From: JBBIWA01 sp037439425
GTDB taxonomy: Bacteria > Acidobacteriota > Blastocatellia > RBC074
Direction of reading: 5' to 3'
Length of the DNA: 64,000 bases
Assembly: GCA_037439425.1 (NCBI GenBank)
Contig: JBBIWA010000009.1
Location: 1 to 64,000, forward strand
Each line of letters opens with the position of its first letter. The stretch's first letter is position 1. The translations under genes were made by a program, and so were the position numbers. The notes below the pieces were generated by a model. The model made no database searches. It was not told the DNA's origin and was given only the letters and a program-made list of their open reading frames with translations. This document shows positions 1 to 8,201 of this stretch, piece after piece.

Positions 1-140
1 CTGTTACCCCGTCCTTTAGCCTTTATCTCAAGCACAGTCGCAGGTAAGATGAGCCTGTCGGGAGTACTCTCTCCCCCACAGGCGGCATCTATCCAGTGGG
101 TCTTCGGCAAAGAGCGTCTAGTCCGGTTGTACTTAGAGCG
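1..140 (-). pseudogene. IscB-like nuclease, C-terminal fragment
   Basis: Read on the minus strand from 140 down to the window edge, the frame gives RSKYNRTRRSLPKTHWIDAA and then an LEIKAKGRGNR stretch. This matches the RuvC-III segment of IscB proteins, where the HWIDAA block carries catalytic His and Asp, followed by the conserved GxGxR region. It belongs with the N-terminal fragment at 312-662. The roughly 170 bp between them are hairpin repeat DNA instead of the HNH and RuvC-II part, so the nuclease cannot be functional here. The fragment continues beyond the window start. Family recognition is from remembered IscB sequences. Confidence 0.72.
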
Positions 141-311
141 CATTTCAAAACCTCTTTTTTCACCACCGAGACACGGAGGAAGAGGGGCCGAAGATCGTCC
201 TTCTCCACTTCTCCGTGCCTCTGTGGTGAGTTTTGAAACGGATTCTTAGATAGACGAGGAGTGATGATCGAGGATAGAAGACCGCGATCTTCTATCCTCC
301 ATCCTCGATTC
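141..311. repeat. Hairpin repeat DNA replacing the middle of the IscB gene
   Basis: This stretch holds two inverted repeats. One pairs CACCACCGAGACACGGA (about 161-177) with TCCGTGCCTCTGTGGTG (about 213-229). The other is a GAGGATAGAAGA / TCTTCTATCCTC hairpin (about 271-299). Neither has coding sense. Copies of the second type also lie at 640-690 and 47212-47300. The segment sits where the HNH domain of IscB should be encoded. Confidence 0.6.
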
Positions 312-662
312 TCATCTATCAGGAGGGGGGAGCGGCTCTTTAGAGGGCGGAAGCTGGCCTTCAATGCGTCTCCGGTTGAGAAACCTTGGCTTCCGATGCC
401 GGGTCTTGCGATTACGACGGTCACGGCGCCGTGCCGCACGCTCTTGCATCCGCTTTTTGATAGTTTCACCACGGTGTTCTATCTCAGCCGCCAGGATCAC
501 CTCTCCCGTAGCCTGGTTGACTACAGCAAGTCCTGTTATCTTGCTGCCAGGATCGATCTTGATCTTGATCTCCGGTAGCACGGGATCAGGCACCGCTCTT
601 TTGAGGATAATGGTGAAAGGGTAACGTCGCCACCTTAAAACGATGATCGAAGTTCGATGATC
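312..662 (-). pseudogene. IscB/IsrB-like RRXRR nuclease, N-terminal fragment
   Basis: The minus-strand frame reads RRYPFTIILK, then KIDPGSKITGLAVV (RuvC-I with its catalytic Asp), then an arginine-rich stretch ending RKTRHRKPRFLNRRR (bridge helix). This order is diagnostic of the RRXRR N-terminus of IscB/IsrB, the ancestors of Cas9 encoded by IS200/IS605-type elements. The usual PLMP domain at the start is missing: the open frame runs into GATC-rich repeat DNA at 640-690. The frame ends just after the bridge helix where more repeat DNA begins. The RuvC-II and HNH parts are absent, so this is a remnant. The C-terminal RuvC-III piece survives at 1-140. Confidence 0.82.
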
Positions 663-699
663 GAAGATCGCCAGGTCTATCATCTACCTTCTATCTTCG

Positions 700-955
700 T
701 CTATCCAGGCTGTCATGACCTAGATAACGTAGTGCAACAGTCAACTGTTGCACTGAGCCTCACTTGAGTGTTTGCGAGAAGAAAAATCAGTTATCAAACC
801 GCCAGTTTGATAACTTTCCTTATTCCTCTCGCGCCGCGCACTCAACAATCCAGTACTCCTGATGGACTGAAACTGCCAACAGTCTTGATTCCATATCGCC
901 TGAGATAGCCTCTCTTCCCTCGAAAGCGCGTTACGTAGCCAGAACCTGAGCCCTA
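700..955 (-). ncRNA. Candidate omega-RNA (HEARO-type) of the IscB element
   Basis: This 250-base non-coding region lies directly upstream of the IscB remnant on the same strand, where IscB elements encode their guide RNA. It is highly structured. There is a 10-bp stem with a TCAA loop (731-740 with 745-754) and an 11-bp stem with a 5-base loop (789-799 with 805-815), plus a long G/C-rich part toward 955. Known HEARO RNAs combine a guide at the 5' end with this kind of scaffold. The 5' edge here coincides with the point where the neighbouring J1-like gene breaks off. The assignment rests on position and structure; a covariance-model search was not possible. Confidence 0.55.
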
Positions 956-1162
956 CTCTATATTCCAGTCACGAGCGATTTGCGTCACGTACTCCTCGTT
1001 GAGGACCGGATAGAAAATCCGCACTGCGAATTGTGAACTAGGAATTGAAATTCCCAATCCGAAATCCGAAATTAGCTGTTCGGGAAGTCGGGGAGGAAAT
1101 TCCTTGAATTCGCTCTCCCGAATCAAATCAAGCTCTTGAGGGCCGGCTGGACGGTAAAGCAT
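953..1162 (-). pseudogene. ADP-ribosylation/crystallin J1-like protein, interrupted
   Basis: The protein starts MLYRPAGPQELDLI, continues FPPRLPEQ and IFYPVLNEEYVTQIARDWN, then stops. Intact relatives, annotated as ADP-ribosylation/crystallin J1 proteins, continue well beyond IARDWN, so the 3' part is missing. The break coincides with the start of the IscB-associated RNA region. Between LPEQ and IFYP there are 19 extra codons (1019-1075) made of AATTCGGATTTCGG-type repeat DNA, inserted in frame. The ATG at 1162 fits the family's N-terminus; a longer frame to 1246 only adds pfkA-overlapping sequence. The start lies inside the end of pfkA. Function is unknown beyond the family name. Confidence 0.65.
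1019..1075. repeat. 57-bp repeat unit inserted in frame
   Basis: The unit is rich in AATTGCGAATT/AATTCGGATTTCGG motifs. The same motif type occurs in non-coding DNA at 48605-48690 and 60848-60905. At 57 bases (19 codons) it keeps the J1-like gene open. It is absent from the conserved LPEQ-P-IFYPVLNEEY context of relatives (from memory of the family). Confidence 0.55.
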
Positions 1163-2315
1163 GGTCGTCTCTTCCATTGCCTGATGTCCAATCATCTCCA
1201 AACGAAATGCCCAGCTCGCGCGCTGAAAGAATGATGTCGGAATCAAGCGGCACGGACTTCATTTCGCTGATCGCGCGTGCAAGGGGAACGGTGACGATTC
1301 TGGCTGAGCGGAAAGCCACCATACAGTTCGTTTCGCCGCGCTCAACCGCGCGCACAGCAGCCGCGCCAAAGCGCGTCGCAAGCAACCGGTCTGAAGTCGT
1401 AGGCTGGCCACCGCGCTGCAAATGGCCTAGCACCAGCGCGCGCGCCTCGTGTCCAGTCAATCGCTGAATCTCGGCGGCCAGGTATTCGGCGATCCCACCT
1501 AACCTCGGCTCCCGCCCTGCCTCCTGCGACTTGAGGAACATCTGGCCGCCTGCTGGCTTGGCTCCTTCAGCCGCGACCACGATGGCAAAGTTGCGACGGT
1601 GACGCCAGCGATCCTGAATCTTGCGCGCCACAGCTTCGAGCGTGAAAGCAATCTCCGGGATCAGGATCACGTCTGCACCGCCTGCCACCCCGGCGTAGAG
1701 GGCAATCCATCCGGCATAACGTCCCATAACTTCGACCACCATCACGCGCTCGTGCGACTCGGCAGTCGCATGCAGCTTGTCAATCGCATCAGTAGCCGTC
1801 GTCACCGCCGTGTTGAAGCCGAAGGTAAGTTCCGTCGCGGCCAAGTCATTGTCTATGGTCTTCGGCACGCCAATGATGGGTATACCTTTCTTCGCCAGCT
1901 CATTAGCGATCTTCAAGGTTCCATCCCCACCGATGGTGATCAGCGCGTCCAGTTTCAGCCGCGCGAAGGCGGCGACCACCTTGTCGGAGACATCAACGAA
2001 GACTACCTGGCCGCGCCGTTTAACTGGCATTTGGAAGGGATTGCCGCGATTGGTTGTGCCCAGAATCGTGCCCCCGATATGGAGAATGCCGCGTACATCG
2101 CCAATGTCAAGCCGCTGGATGCGTTCTTTGTGCAGTAATCCTTCAAAACCCCGTTCGATGCCGTAAACTTCCCAACCGCGATTGATCGCACTTCTGACCA
2201 CAGCCCGAATCACAGCGTTCAGGCCAGGACAATCCCCGCCGCCAGTGACCACCCCGATCCGTTTGGGTCGTGATTTGATCTTGTCCCGGATAGCCATCGT
2301 CGAAGATGCTGGCAT
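1128..2315 (-). CDS. pfkA: 6-phosphofructokinase, group III type
   Basis: Phosphorylates fructose 6-phosphate to fructose 1,6-bisphosphate, the committed step of glycolysis, in the cytoplasm. Visible signatures are GGGDCPGLNAVIR (25-37), GTILGTTNRGNPF, GGDGT (129-133), PKTIDND (151-157), the substrate loop VMVVEVMGRYAGW and LGHLQRGG. Gly in GGDGT points to ATP as phosphoryl donor, since pyrophosphate enzymes carry Asp there. The Lys in PKTIDND is typical of the mixed ATP/PPi group III clade, so donor choice is probable, not certain. The length of 395 aa includes a short tail (about 25 aa) beyond the family core. The gene is divergent from fadR. Confidence 0.93.
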   Translation of the reverse strand: MPASSTMAIRDKIKSRPKRIGVVTGGGDCPGLNAVIRAVVRSAINRGWEVYGIERGFEGLLHKERIQRLDIGDVRGILHIGGTILGTTNRGNPFQMPVKRRGQVVFVDVSDKVVAAFARLKLDALITIGGDGTLKIANELAKKGIPIIGVPKTIDNDLAATELTFGFNTAVTTATDAIDKLHATAESHERVMVVEVMGRYAGWIALYAGVAGGADVILIPEIAFTLEAVARKIQDRWRHRRNFAIVVAAEGAKPAGGQMFLKSQEAGREPRLGGIAEYLAAEIQRLTGHEARALVLGHLQRGGQPTTSDRLLATRFGAAAVRAVERGETNCMVAFRSARIVTVPLARAISEMKSVPLDSDIILSARELGISFGDDWTSGNGRDDHALPSSRPSRA

Positions 2316-2425
2316 AACTGCTGCTGCTCACGCAAGAGCAGAAGACTCCACCAGAGAGGGGAGAGAAAGACGACTTTCCTGTGCCAGGCAATCTCCAGCT
2401 TGCGCGCCATGGCAACTTACTCTGA

Positions 2426-2454
2426 AAAAAATCGCTGCTGAGGGGCGATTTTTT
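2426..2454. terminator. Terminator-like hairpin between divergent genes
   Basis: AAAAAATCGC and GCGATTTTTT form a 10-bp stem with a 9-base loop, flanked by A and T tracts on both strands. This is the shape of an intrinsic terminator, but it lies between the divergent starts of pfkA and fadR. It could insulate the two promoters or attenuate either transcript. Confidence 0.45.
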
Positions 2455-2499
2455 CTTCTCTGCCCTTGCTGCGGCAGGAGGTATCGGTTAGGATGCTGA

Positions 2500-2521
2500 A
2501 GTGAATGAAGCTTCATTCACT
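2500..2521. promoter_or_regulatory. FadR-type operator, perfect 22-bp palindrome
   Basis: AGTGAATGAAGCTTCATTCACT is a perfect palindrome. Its TGAATGA...TCATTCA half sites match the known binding consensus of Bacillus subtilis FadR (YsiA), the TetR-family repressor of fatty-acid degradation that is released by long-chain acyl-CoA. It sits 26 bp upstream of the chosen start of the FadR-like gene, so self-repression and control of the whole fad operon are likely. The first ATG of the longer open frame (2505) lies inside this operator, which argues against it as the start. Confidence 0.75.
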
Positions 2522-2546
2522 GCTCCCTTTGCCGAAGCACCAGAGC

Positions 2547-3200
2547 ATGCAAAGACTTGACCAGCTCAGCTCGAACATAGCCGATCCCAGTGGCGAGAAG
2601 AACCGCCCTCCGCGCGCTGAGAAGGCCTTTGCCATTCTGCGCGCAGCGGCGAAAGTCTTCGCCCGATCCGGCTATTTCAATGCCAAAGTCTCTGATATTG
2701 CGCGTGAGGCTGGTGTGGCCGACGGAACGGTCTATCTCTATTTCAAAAACAAAGATGACCTACTCAGCTCAATCTTCAACACAGCCATGGACGAGTTTAT
2801 CCGGCACGCGCGCGCCGAGCTCGCTACTATAGACGATCCGCGCCAGCAGTTGCGCCACTTCGCCCAGCTGCACTTCGCCTCGCTGGAGCAGGACCGCGAT
2901 ATGGCCATCGTCTTCCAGATCGAGCTGCGCCAATCAACCAAGTTTATGGAACTGTTCTCCACTACCAAACTGGCTGACTACTTCCAGATCATCCGCCAGA
3001 TTCTGGAAGAAGGACAGCGCCGGGGACTCTTCCGCTCCAACTTCAACCCGAAGGTCGTTGCCAAGATTCTCTTCGGCGCGCTGGATGAAATGGCCACCAA
3101 CTGGGTGCTGAGCCGTAACCACTATAGCCTGACAGCGATGGTAGAACCAGTGATGGATATCTTTTTGAATGGAGTGAATCAAGCTCATGGGGGCGACTGA
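2547..3200 (+). CDS. fadR: FadR-like TetR-family regulator of fatty-acid degradation
   Basis: The N-terminal TetR helix-turn-helix reads SDIAREAGVADGTVYLYFKN. The C-terminal ligand domain shows DMAIVFQIELRQS and FGALDEMATNWVLS. Both parts resemble Bacillus FadR over their full length, which binds acyl-CoA and represses beta-oxidation genes. At 217 aa it is near the family norm of about 195-215. The ATG at 2547 was chosen because the earlier ATG lies within the operator. The gene overlaps the acyl-CoA ligase by 14 bases, which suggests one transcript. The sequence supports the family firmly; the exact ligand is inferred. Confidence 0.88.
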   Translation: MQRLDQLSSNIADPSGEKNRPPRAEKAFAILRAAAKVFARSGYFNAKVSDIAREAGVADGTVYLYFKNKDDLLSSIFNTAMDEFIRHARAELATIDDPRQQLRHFAQLHFASLEQDRDMAIVFQIELRQSTKFMELFSTTKLADYFQIIRQILEEGQRRGLFRSNFNPKVVAKILFGALDEMATNWVLSRNHYSLTAMVEPVMDIFLNGVNQAHGGD

Positions 3201-5022
3201 ACACGAGACGCTGTTGGACCTCTTTCGCGCTGCGGTCGCGACGGAGAAGGATGAGTTGCTATGTTATAAGCAGGAGGGCCGCTGGAGGTCAATCTCGGCC
3301 AGTGTGCTCGCCGAGCAAGTGCGGGCTGCTGCTGTGGGTCTCTACTCATTAGGAGTGCGTTCTGGTGATCACGTCGGCTTGCTTTCGGAAAATCGCCCCG
3401 AATGGACTATCGCTGATTGGGCAGTGCTCCATTGTGGCGCCGCAGATGTGCCGATTTACGCGACGCAGGCGCCGGCGCAGGTCGGCTATATCCTGGAGGA
3501 TGCCGGCGTAGAGGTGCTTTTTATCTCGACGCCAGCGCAATACGAGCGGCTGCAGGAAACGCTCCGATCAGTAGCTGGTCTGCGCACCATTATCTCATTT
3601 GACCGCATTGAGACAACGGACGAAAGAGTGATCCATTTTGCCGAGCTGCTGCAGCGCGGACGCGCAACTGATCAGGCGGAGCCTCAAGTGTTTGAGCAAT
3701 TAAAAAGCAGTGTCAAACCGACGGACCTGGCGACTCTAATCTATACTTCGGGCACCACAGGCGAGCCGAAGGGGGTGATGTTGACTCACCGCAACCTGGT
3801 CTCGAATGTGCTGGCCAATGCCCAGATCTTACCGCCACAGGAAGGGGATCTAGTGCTCAGCTTTCTGCCGCTTTCGCACATCTTTGAGCGGGTGGCCTTA
3901 TACCTTTACCTCTATCATCGCCTGAGCATCTACTATGCGGAAAGCGTAGAGGCAGTGGCTCAAAATCTGGCCGAAGTCAGGCCGCATTTTATGACGAGCG
4001 TGCCGCGGATGTTCGAGAAGATCTACAGTAGAACTCTTGAGCGCGCTGAAAGCTCTGGTCCCTTGAAAGCCAGAGTTGCGCGCTGGGCCTTCGAGGTAGC
4101 GGCCAGGTGGGCAGCCAGGGTGAGTGGTGGCGGAAAGGCTGGCTGGTGGCTGAGTCTGCAACGATGGATTGCTGACCAGCTGGTCTTCTCGAAGTGGCGT
4201 GCAGCGATGGGTGGGCGGATTCGTTATTTCATTTCGGGCGGCGCGCCGCTGGCACCCGAACTGGCCTATATTTTTTACGGAGCCGGATTGCCGATTCTTC
4301 AAGGCTATGGGTTGACCGAGAGCTCACCGGTGATTACGGCTAACACGCCCACAGCCAATCGTCTTGGATCAGTCGGCAAACCGATTCCAGGGGTGAGCGT
4401 GCGCATTGCCGAAGATGGCGAAGTATTGTGCTCTGGACCGAACGTGATGCTCGGCTACTACAACAAAGCTGAAGCGACGGCTGAAGCGCTTGAACTGGCG
4501 GCCGATGGTCGCATCTGGCTGCACACAGGAGACGTTGGCTACCTGGATCAGGATGGGTTTCTCTACATCACCGATCGCAAGAAGGATCTGATCAAAACCA
4601 GCGGCGGCAAGTATATCGCTCCGCAACCGATTGAGAACGCGATCAAACGTAGCCGTTTTGTCAGTCAGGTGGTGGTCATTGGCGACGAGCGCAAATTCCC
4701 GGCAGCGCTTATCGTGCCGAATATGGAGGCGCTGCACAGTTACGCTGCGCTCAAAGGCATCGCTTACACCGACCCGTCAGAACTGCTGCGCCATCCGCAA
4801 ATCATCAATCTGTTCGAGCGCCAGGTAGAGAAGCTTACCCCTGAGCTCGCCCAGTTCGAAAAAATCAAAGCCATTGCGCTGCTTGATGGCGAGTTCACGG
4901 TCGAAGGTGGGGAATTGACGCCGACCTTGAAGGTCAAACGCCGCGTGATTGCGGGAAAGTACAAAACGCTTATTGACCGCCTCTATGCTGAGAAAGAAGC
5001 GCTGCATGCGGCGCATTCGTAA
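3187..5022 (+). CDS. fadD: Long-chain fatty acid-CoA ligase
   Basis: Activates free fatty acids to acyl-CoA with ATP, the entry step of beta-oxidation, probably at the inner membrane face. It is an AMP-binding enzyme of 611 aa. It shows the P-loop TLIYTSGTTGEPKG (about 183-196), the FLPLSHIFER segment, YGLTESSP (about 373-380), LHTGDVGYLD and ITDRKKDLIKTSGGK near the hinge, and C-terminal TPTLKVKRR with the catalytic Lys. Size and motifs fit bacterial FadD/FAA1-type ligases. The start overlaps the end of fadR, so translational coupling is likely. Confidence 0.93.
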   Translation: MGATEHETLLDLFRAAVATEKDELLCYKQEGRWRSISASVLAEQVRAAAVGLYSLGVRSGDHVGLLSENRPEWTIADWAVLHCGAADVPIYATQAPAQVGYILEDAGVEVLFISTPAQYERLQETLRSVAGLRTIISFDRIETTDERVIHFAELLQRGRATDQAEPQVFEQLKSSVKPTDLATLIYTSGTTGEPKGVMLTHRNLVSNVLANAQILPPQEGDLVLSFLPLSHIFERVALYLYLYHRLSIYYAESVEAVAQNLAEVRPHFMTSVPRMFEKIYSRTLERAESSGPLKARVARWAFEVAARWAARVSGGGKAGWWLSLQRWIADQLVFSKWRAAMGGRIRYFISGGAPLAPELAYIFYGAGLPILQGYGLTESSPVITANTPTANRLGSVGKPIPGVSVRIAEDGEVLCSGPNVMLGYYNKAEATAEALELAADGRIWLHTGDVGYLDQDGFLYITDRKKDLIKTSGGKYIAPQPIENAIKRSRFVSQVVVIGDERKFPAALIVPNMEALHSYAALKGIAYTDPSELLRHPQIINLFERQVEKLTPELAQFEKIKAIALLDGEFTVEGGELTPTLKVKRRVIAGKYKTLIDRLYAEKEALHAAHS

Positions 5023-5069
5023 GGAGCGAGGGCAGGCGGCAAAAGATTCACCTAACTCCTTTATCGCTT

Positions 5070-5771
5070 ATGCCTGAAATATTTCCGATCAAGCTAAGAA
5101 TCAATCGCATTCACAAACACACTCCCCATGTGTGGAGTTTCTTCATGACGGCGCAGGAGGCTCCCCGGCCCAGTTTCATTGCCGGTCAAGTGGCCCTACT
5201 TGAGATAGGCGAGTATGATCACTGCTACATTGCTTTCGCTTCTTCACCCGATGAGGCAGAATACGAGTTTCTGATCAAGCGCAACGACTCGGTCAATGGT
5301 ACGAAGATATTATTCGAGCCTGGGAGACCGGATTACGTCATCTTGAAAGAGATCGTCGGCACCGGATTTCCGGTTGAGAACTATCAGGGGCACGATCTGG
5401 TTTTTGTGGCGATGGGGACGGGGCTGGCACCGCTGCGCTCGGTCCTGCGCTACATCTTCCGCAAGCGTGCCGACTATGGCCAACTCGTCGTGCTTTATGG
5501 CGCGCGGACGATTGACGATTTTTGCTTTGAAGATGAGATGGAGGCCGAATGGCGCGCCTACGGGGTCGAATTGCGCCAGGTCATCAGCCGCCCCGATGAG
5601 CGCGAGTGGAGCGGGCCTACTGGTTATGTGCAAGGCTTGCTCGATCACGTGGTCCCCTATCTCAAACAACCCGTGGCGCTCGTTTGTGGATCGCCGGAAA
5701 TGATCGAGCAAACACGCGCGCGTTTGCTCGAGCTGGGATTTACACCGGATAAGATTTTGACTAACTACTAG
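5070..5771 (+). CDS. FAD/NAD(P)-binding oxidoreductase, ferredoxin-reductase fold
   Basis: A 233-aa protein of the ferredoxin-NADP reductase superfamily, without an iron-sulfur domain. The C-terminal nucleotide half is clear: FVAMGTGLAPLRSVLRYI, VLYGARTIDDFCF, VALVCGSPEMIEQTR and the terminal aromatic ILTNY. The N-terminal beta-barrel should hold the flavin, although the RxYS motif is weak. It lies between fadD and the FadN-type gene, so a role passing electrons in lipid oxidation or to a partner oxygenase or desaturase is plausible. No partner is encoded nearby and the true electron acceptor is unknown. Confidence 0.8.
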   Translation: MPEIFPIKLRINRIHKHTPHVWSFFMTAQEAPRPSFIAGQVALLEIGEYDHCYIAFASSPDEAEYEFLIKRNDSVNGTKILFEPGRPDYVILKEIVGTGFPVENYQGHDLVFVAMGTGLAPLRSVLRYIFRKRADYGQLVVLYGARTIDDFCFEDEMEAEWRAYGVELRQVISRPDEREWSGPTGYVQGLLDHVVPYLKQPVALVCGSPEMIEQTRARLLELGFTPDKILTNY

Positions 5772-5801
5772 CGCGCTACTTGAGCGCAAAGGAGATTGGA
5801 T

Positions 5802-8192
5802 ATGCAGATCAAAAAGGCAGCAGTACTTGGCGCGGGTGTGATGGGCGCTCAGATTGCCGCGCACCTGGCCAACGCTGGTATTCCCTGCTTGCTGCTCGAT
5901 ATCGTGCCGAAAGAGTTAACCCCTGAAGAGCAGGCTAAAGGGCTCACTCTCGAGTCGCCCGTAGTGCGCAATCGCATTGCGCAAGCGGGACTGGATGTGG
6001 CGAAAAAAGCCAAGCCTGCCGCATTCTTTTCACCCGAACTCGCCGATCTGGTGACGGTGGGAAACTTTGAAGATGATCTGCCCCGGCTAAAAGAGTGCGA
6101 CTGGATCGTCGAAGCCGTCATCGAGAATTTAGAGATCAAACGCTCGCTCTTTGCGCGCATCGAGCCGCACCTGCACCCGGAAGCGATCGTTAGTTCCAAC
6201 ACCTCCGGCATTCCTATCGCGGCGCTGGCCGAAGGGCGCTCGGAAAATTTCCGCCGGAGATTTCTGGGCACTCATTTCTTCAATCCGCCTCGCTATCTGC
6301 ATCTGCTCGAACTGATTCGCACACCTGATACGGCGCCGGAAGTCTCCTGTTTTATGGCCGGCTTTTGCGACCGCGTGCTGGGCAAAGGGATTGTTTACGC
6401 CAAAGACACTCCCAACTTTGTCGCCAACCGCATCGGCACTTTCGCCATGCTTGACGGCATCAAAGTAATGCTTGAGGGCGATTACACGATTGAAGAAGTG
6501 GATGCGCTGACGGGCCCTGTCATCGGCCATCCGAAGAGCGCCAGCTTCCGCACTCTAGATCTCGTCGGTCTCGACACGGCGCTGCACGTGGCGAATAATC
6601 TTTATGCCAACACGCCCCAAGATGAAAAACGCGAGACTTTCCGGGCGCCCGAAGTTCTGCAAAAGATGGTCGAGCGCAAAATGCTTGGCGATAAGACCAA
6701 AGGCGGATTCTACAAAAAGGTTGGCGATGAGATCCTGAGCTTGGACCTGAAGACGCTCCAGTATCGGCCCAAGCAGAAGGTAAGCTTCGCTTCGCTGGAA
6801 GCCGCCAAGCCGATTGAGAAGTTAGAAGAGCGCTTGCCGGCACTTATTTACGCCAAAGATCGCGCGGGCGAATTTCTGTGGCGCACGATTTCAGAAGTCC
6901 TGATCTACGCTGCCAACCGCATTGGAGAGATTGCCGACAGCATCGTCGAGATAGACAATGCGATGAAATGGGGATTTGCGCACGAGCTGGGCGTCTTCGA
7001 GACCTGGGATGCCATTGGAGTTGAAAAGTCAGTCAACCGGATGCGCGAAGAGGGGCACCAGATTCCACCCAACGTTGAGAAGATGCTGGCTGCGGGCTGT
7101 AAGAGTTTCTACAAGTCTGAAAACGGCACGCGCTACTACTACGATTTCCTAAGCGGTCAGTACCAGCCCGAACGCCAACGGCCCGGAGTCACTATCCTCA
7201 AATCGCTCAAGGAGCAAAACAAACTCATCAAGAAGAATGCGGGTGCAAGCCTGATCGATTTGGGCGATGGCGTGGCCTGTCTCGAATTCCACTCGAAGAT
7301 GAACTCGATCGGCGGTGATACACTCCAGATGCTCAATTTCGCAGTCAAAGAAGTGGAGAAGAACTTCGAGGGGCTGGTCGTTGGCAATCAGGGCGAAAAC
7401 TTCTCCGTTGGCGCCAACCTCATGCTGCTGCTGCTCGAAGCGCAAGAAGGCAACTGGGAGGAGATTGAGTTGGCGGTGCGCGCTTTCCAACAAGCGACGA
7501 TGAGTCTGCGTTACTCGAGCAAACCTGTGGTCGTCGCTCCGTTCCAGATGACGCTGGGCGGCGGCTGCGAGATGGTGTTGCATGCGGCGCGCGCCTGCGC
7601 AGCGGCTGAAACCTACATCGGTCTGGTCGAAGTAGGCGTCGGACTGATTCCGGGCGGTGGCGGCACGAAAGAGATGGCAGTGCGCGCTGCGGAGACAGCC
7701 TCGCGCGCGCCGGGAGCCGATCATTTTGAGTCACTCAAGCACAACTTCGAGCTGGTGGCGCTGGCCAAGGTCGCGACGAGCGCAGTTGAAGCGCAGCATA
7801 TGGGGCTGCTGCGTCCCGGCGATCGGATCATTATGAATCGTGATCGCCAGATCGAAGAAGCCAAACAGACGGTGCTGACGCTCGTGCGCGAAGGTTATCG
7901 CCCGCCGGTGCCGCGTAATGATATCCTGGTGCTAGGCGAGCCAGCGCTAACCAAATTCAAACTGGGCATTCATATGATGAAACGGGGCGGGTATATTTCA
8001 GACCACGACGCGCTGATCGGCACCAAGATCGCTGAAGTGATCTCAGGCGGCCGATTAACTCGTCCCACGCGCGTTTCCGAAGCCTACTTGCTCGATCTGG
8101 AGCGCGAAGCGTTCGTCAGTCTGTGTGGCACGCGCGCCACGCAAGAGCGCATGGCGCATATGCTCAAGACAGGCAAACCACTACGGAATTAG
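5802..8192 (+). CDS. fadN: 3-hydroxyacyl-CoA dehydrogenase/enoyl-CoA hydratase (FadN type)
   Basis: Catalyses hydration of enoyl-CoA and NAD-dependent oxidation of 3-hydroxyacyl-CoA in beta-oxidation. The dehydrogenase part comes first (GAGVMG at 10-15, SSNTSGIPI, GTHFFNPPRYLHLLELI with the His/Glu pair) and the crotonase domain last (about 480-700, with ENFSVGANL and GGGCEMVLH). This is the order of Bacillus FadN, opposite to E. coli FadB. The ATG at 5802 has AAAGGAG 7 bases upstream, so it is preferred over an in-frame TTG at 5796. The length is 796 aa, close to FadN. It is followed within 10 bases by a Uma2 gene. Confidence 0.92.
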   Translation: MQIKKAAVLGAGVMGAQIAAHLANAGIPCLLLDIVPKELTPEEQAKGLTLESPVVRNRIAQAGLDVAKKAKPAAFFSPELADLVTVGNFEDDLPRLKECDWIVEAVIENLEIKRSLFARIEPHLHPEAIVSSNTSGIPIAALAEGRSENFRRRFLGTHFFNPPRYLHLLELIRTPDTAPEVSCFMAGFCDRVLGKGIVYAKDTPNFVANRIGTFAMLDGIKVMLEGDYTIEEVDALTGPVIGHPKSASFRTLDLVGLDTALHVANNLYANTPQDEKRETFRAPEVLQKMVERKMLGDKTKGGFYKKVGDEILSLDLKTLQYRPKQKVSFASLEAAKPIEKLEERLPALIYAKDRAGEFLWRTISEVLIYAANRIGEIADSIVEIDNAMKWGFAHELGVFETWDAIGVEKSVNRMREEGHQIPPNVEKMLAAGCKSFYKSENGTRYYYDFLSGQYQPERQRPGVTILKSLKEQNKLIKKNAGASLIDLGDGVACLEFHSKMNSIGGDTLQMLNFAVKEVEKNFEGLVVGNQGENFSVGANLMLLLLEAQEGNWEEIELAVRAFQQATMSLRYSSKPVVVAPFQMTLGGGCEMVLHAARACAAAETYIGLVEVGVGLIPGGGGTKEMAVRAAETASRAPGADHFESLKHNFELVALAKVATSAVEAQHMGLLRPGDRIIMNRDRQIEEAKQTVLTLVREGYRPPVPRNDILVLGEPALTKFKLGIHMMKRGGYISDHDALIGTKIAEVISGGRLTRPTRVSEAYLLDLEREAFVSLCGTRATQERMAHMLKTGKPLRN

Positions 8193-8201
8193 GAGGCAGT
8201 G

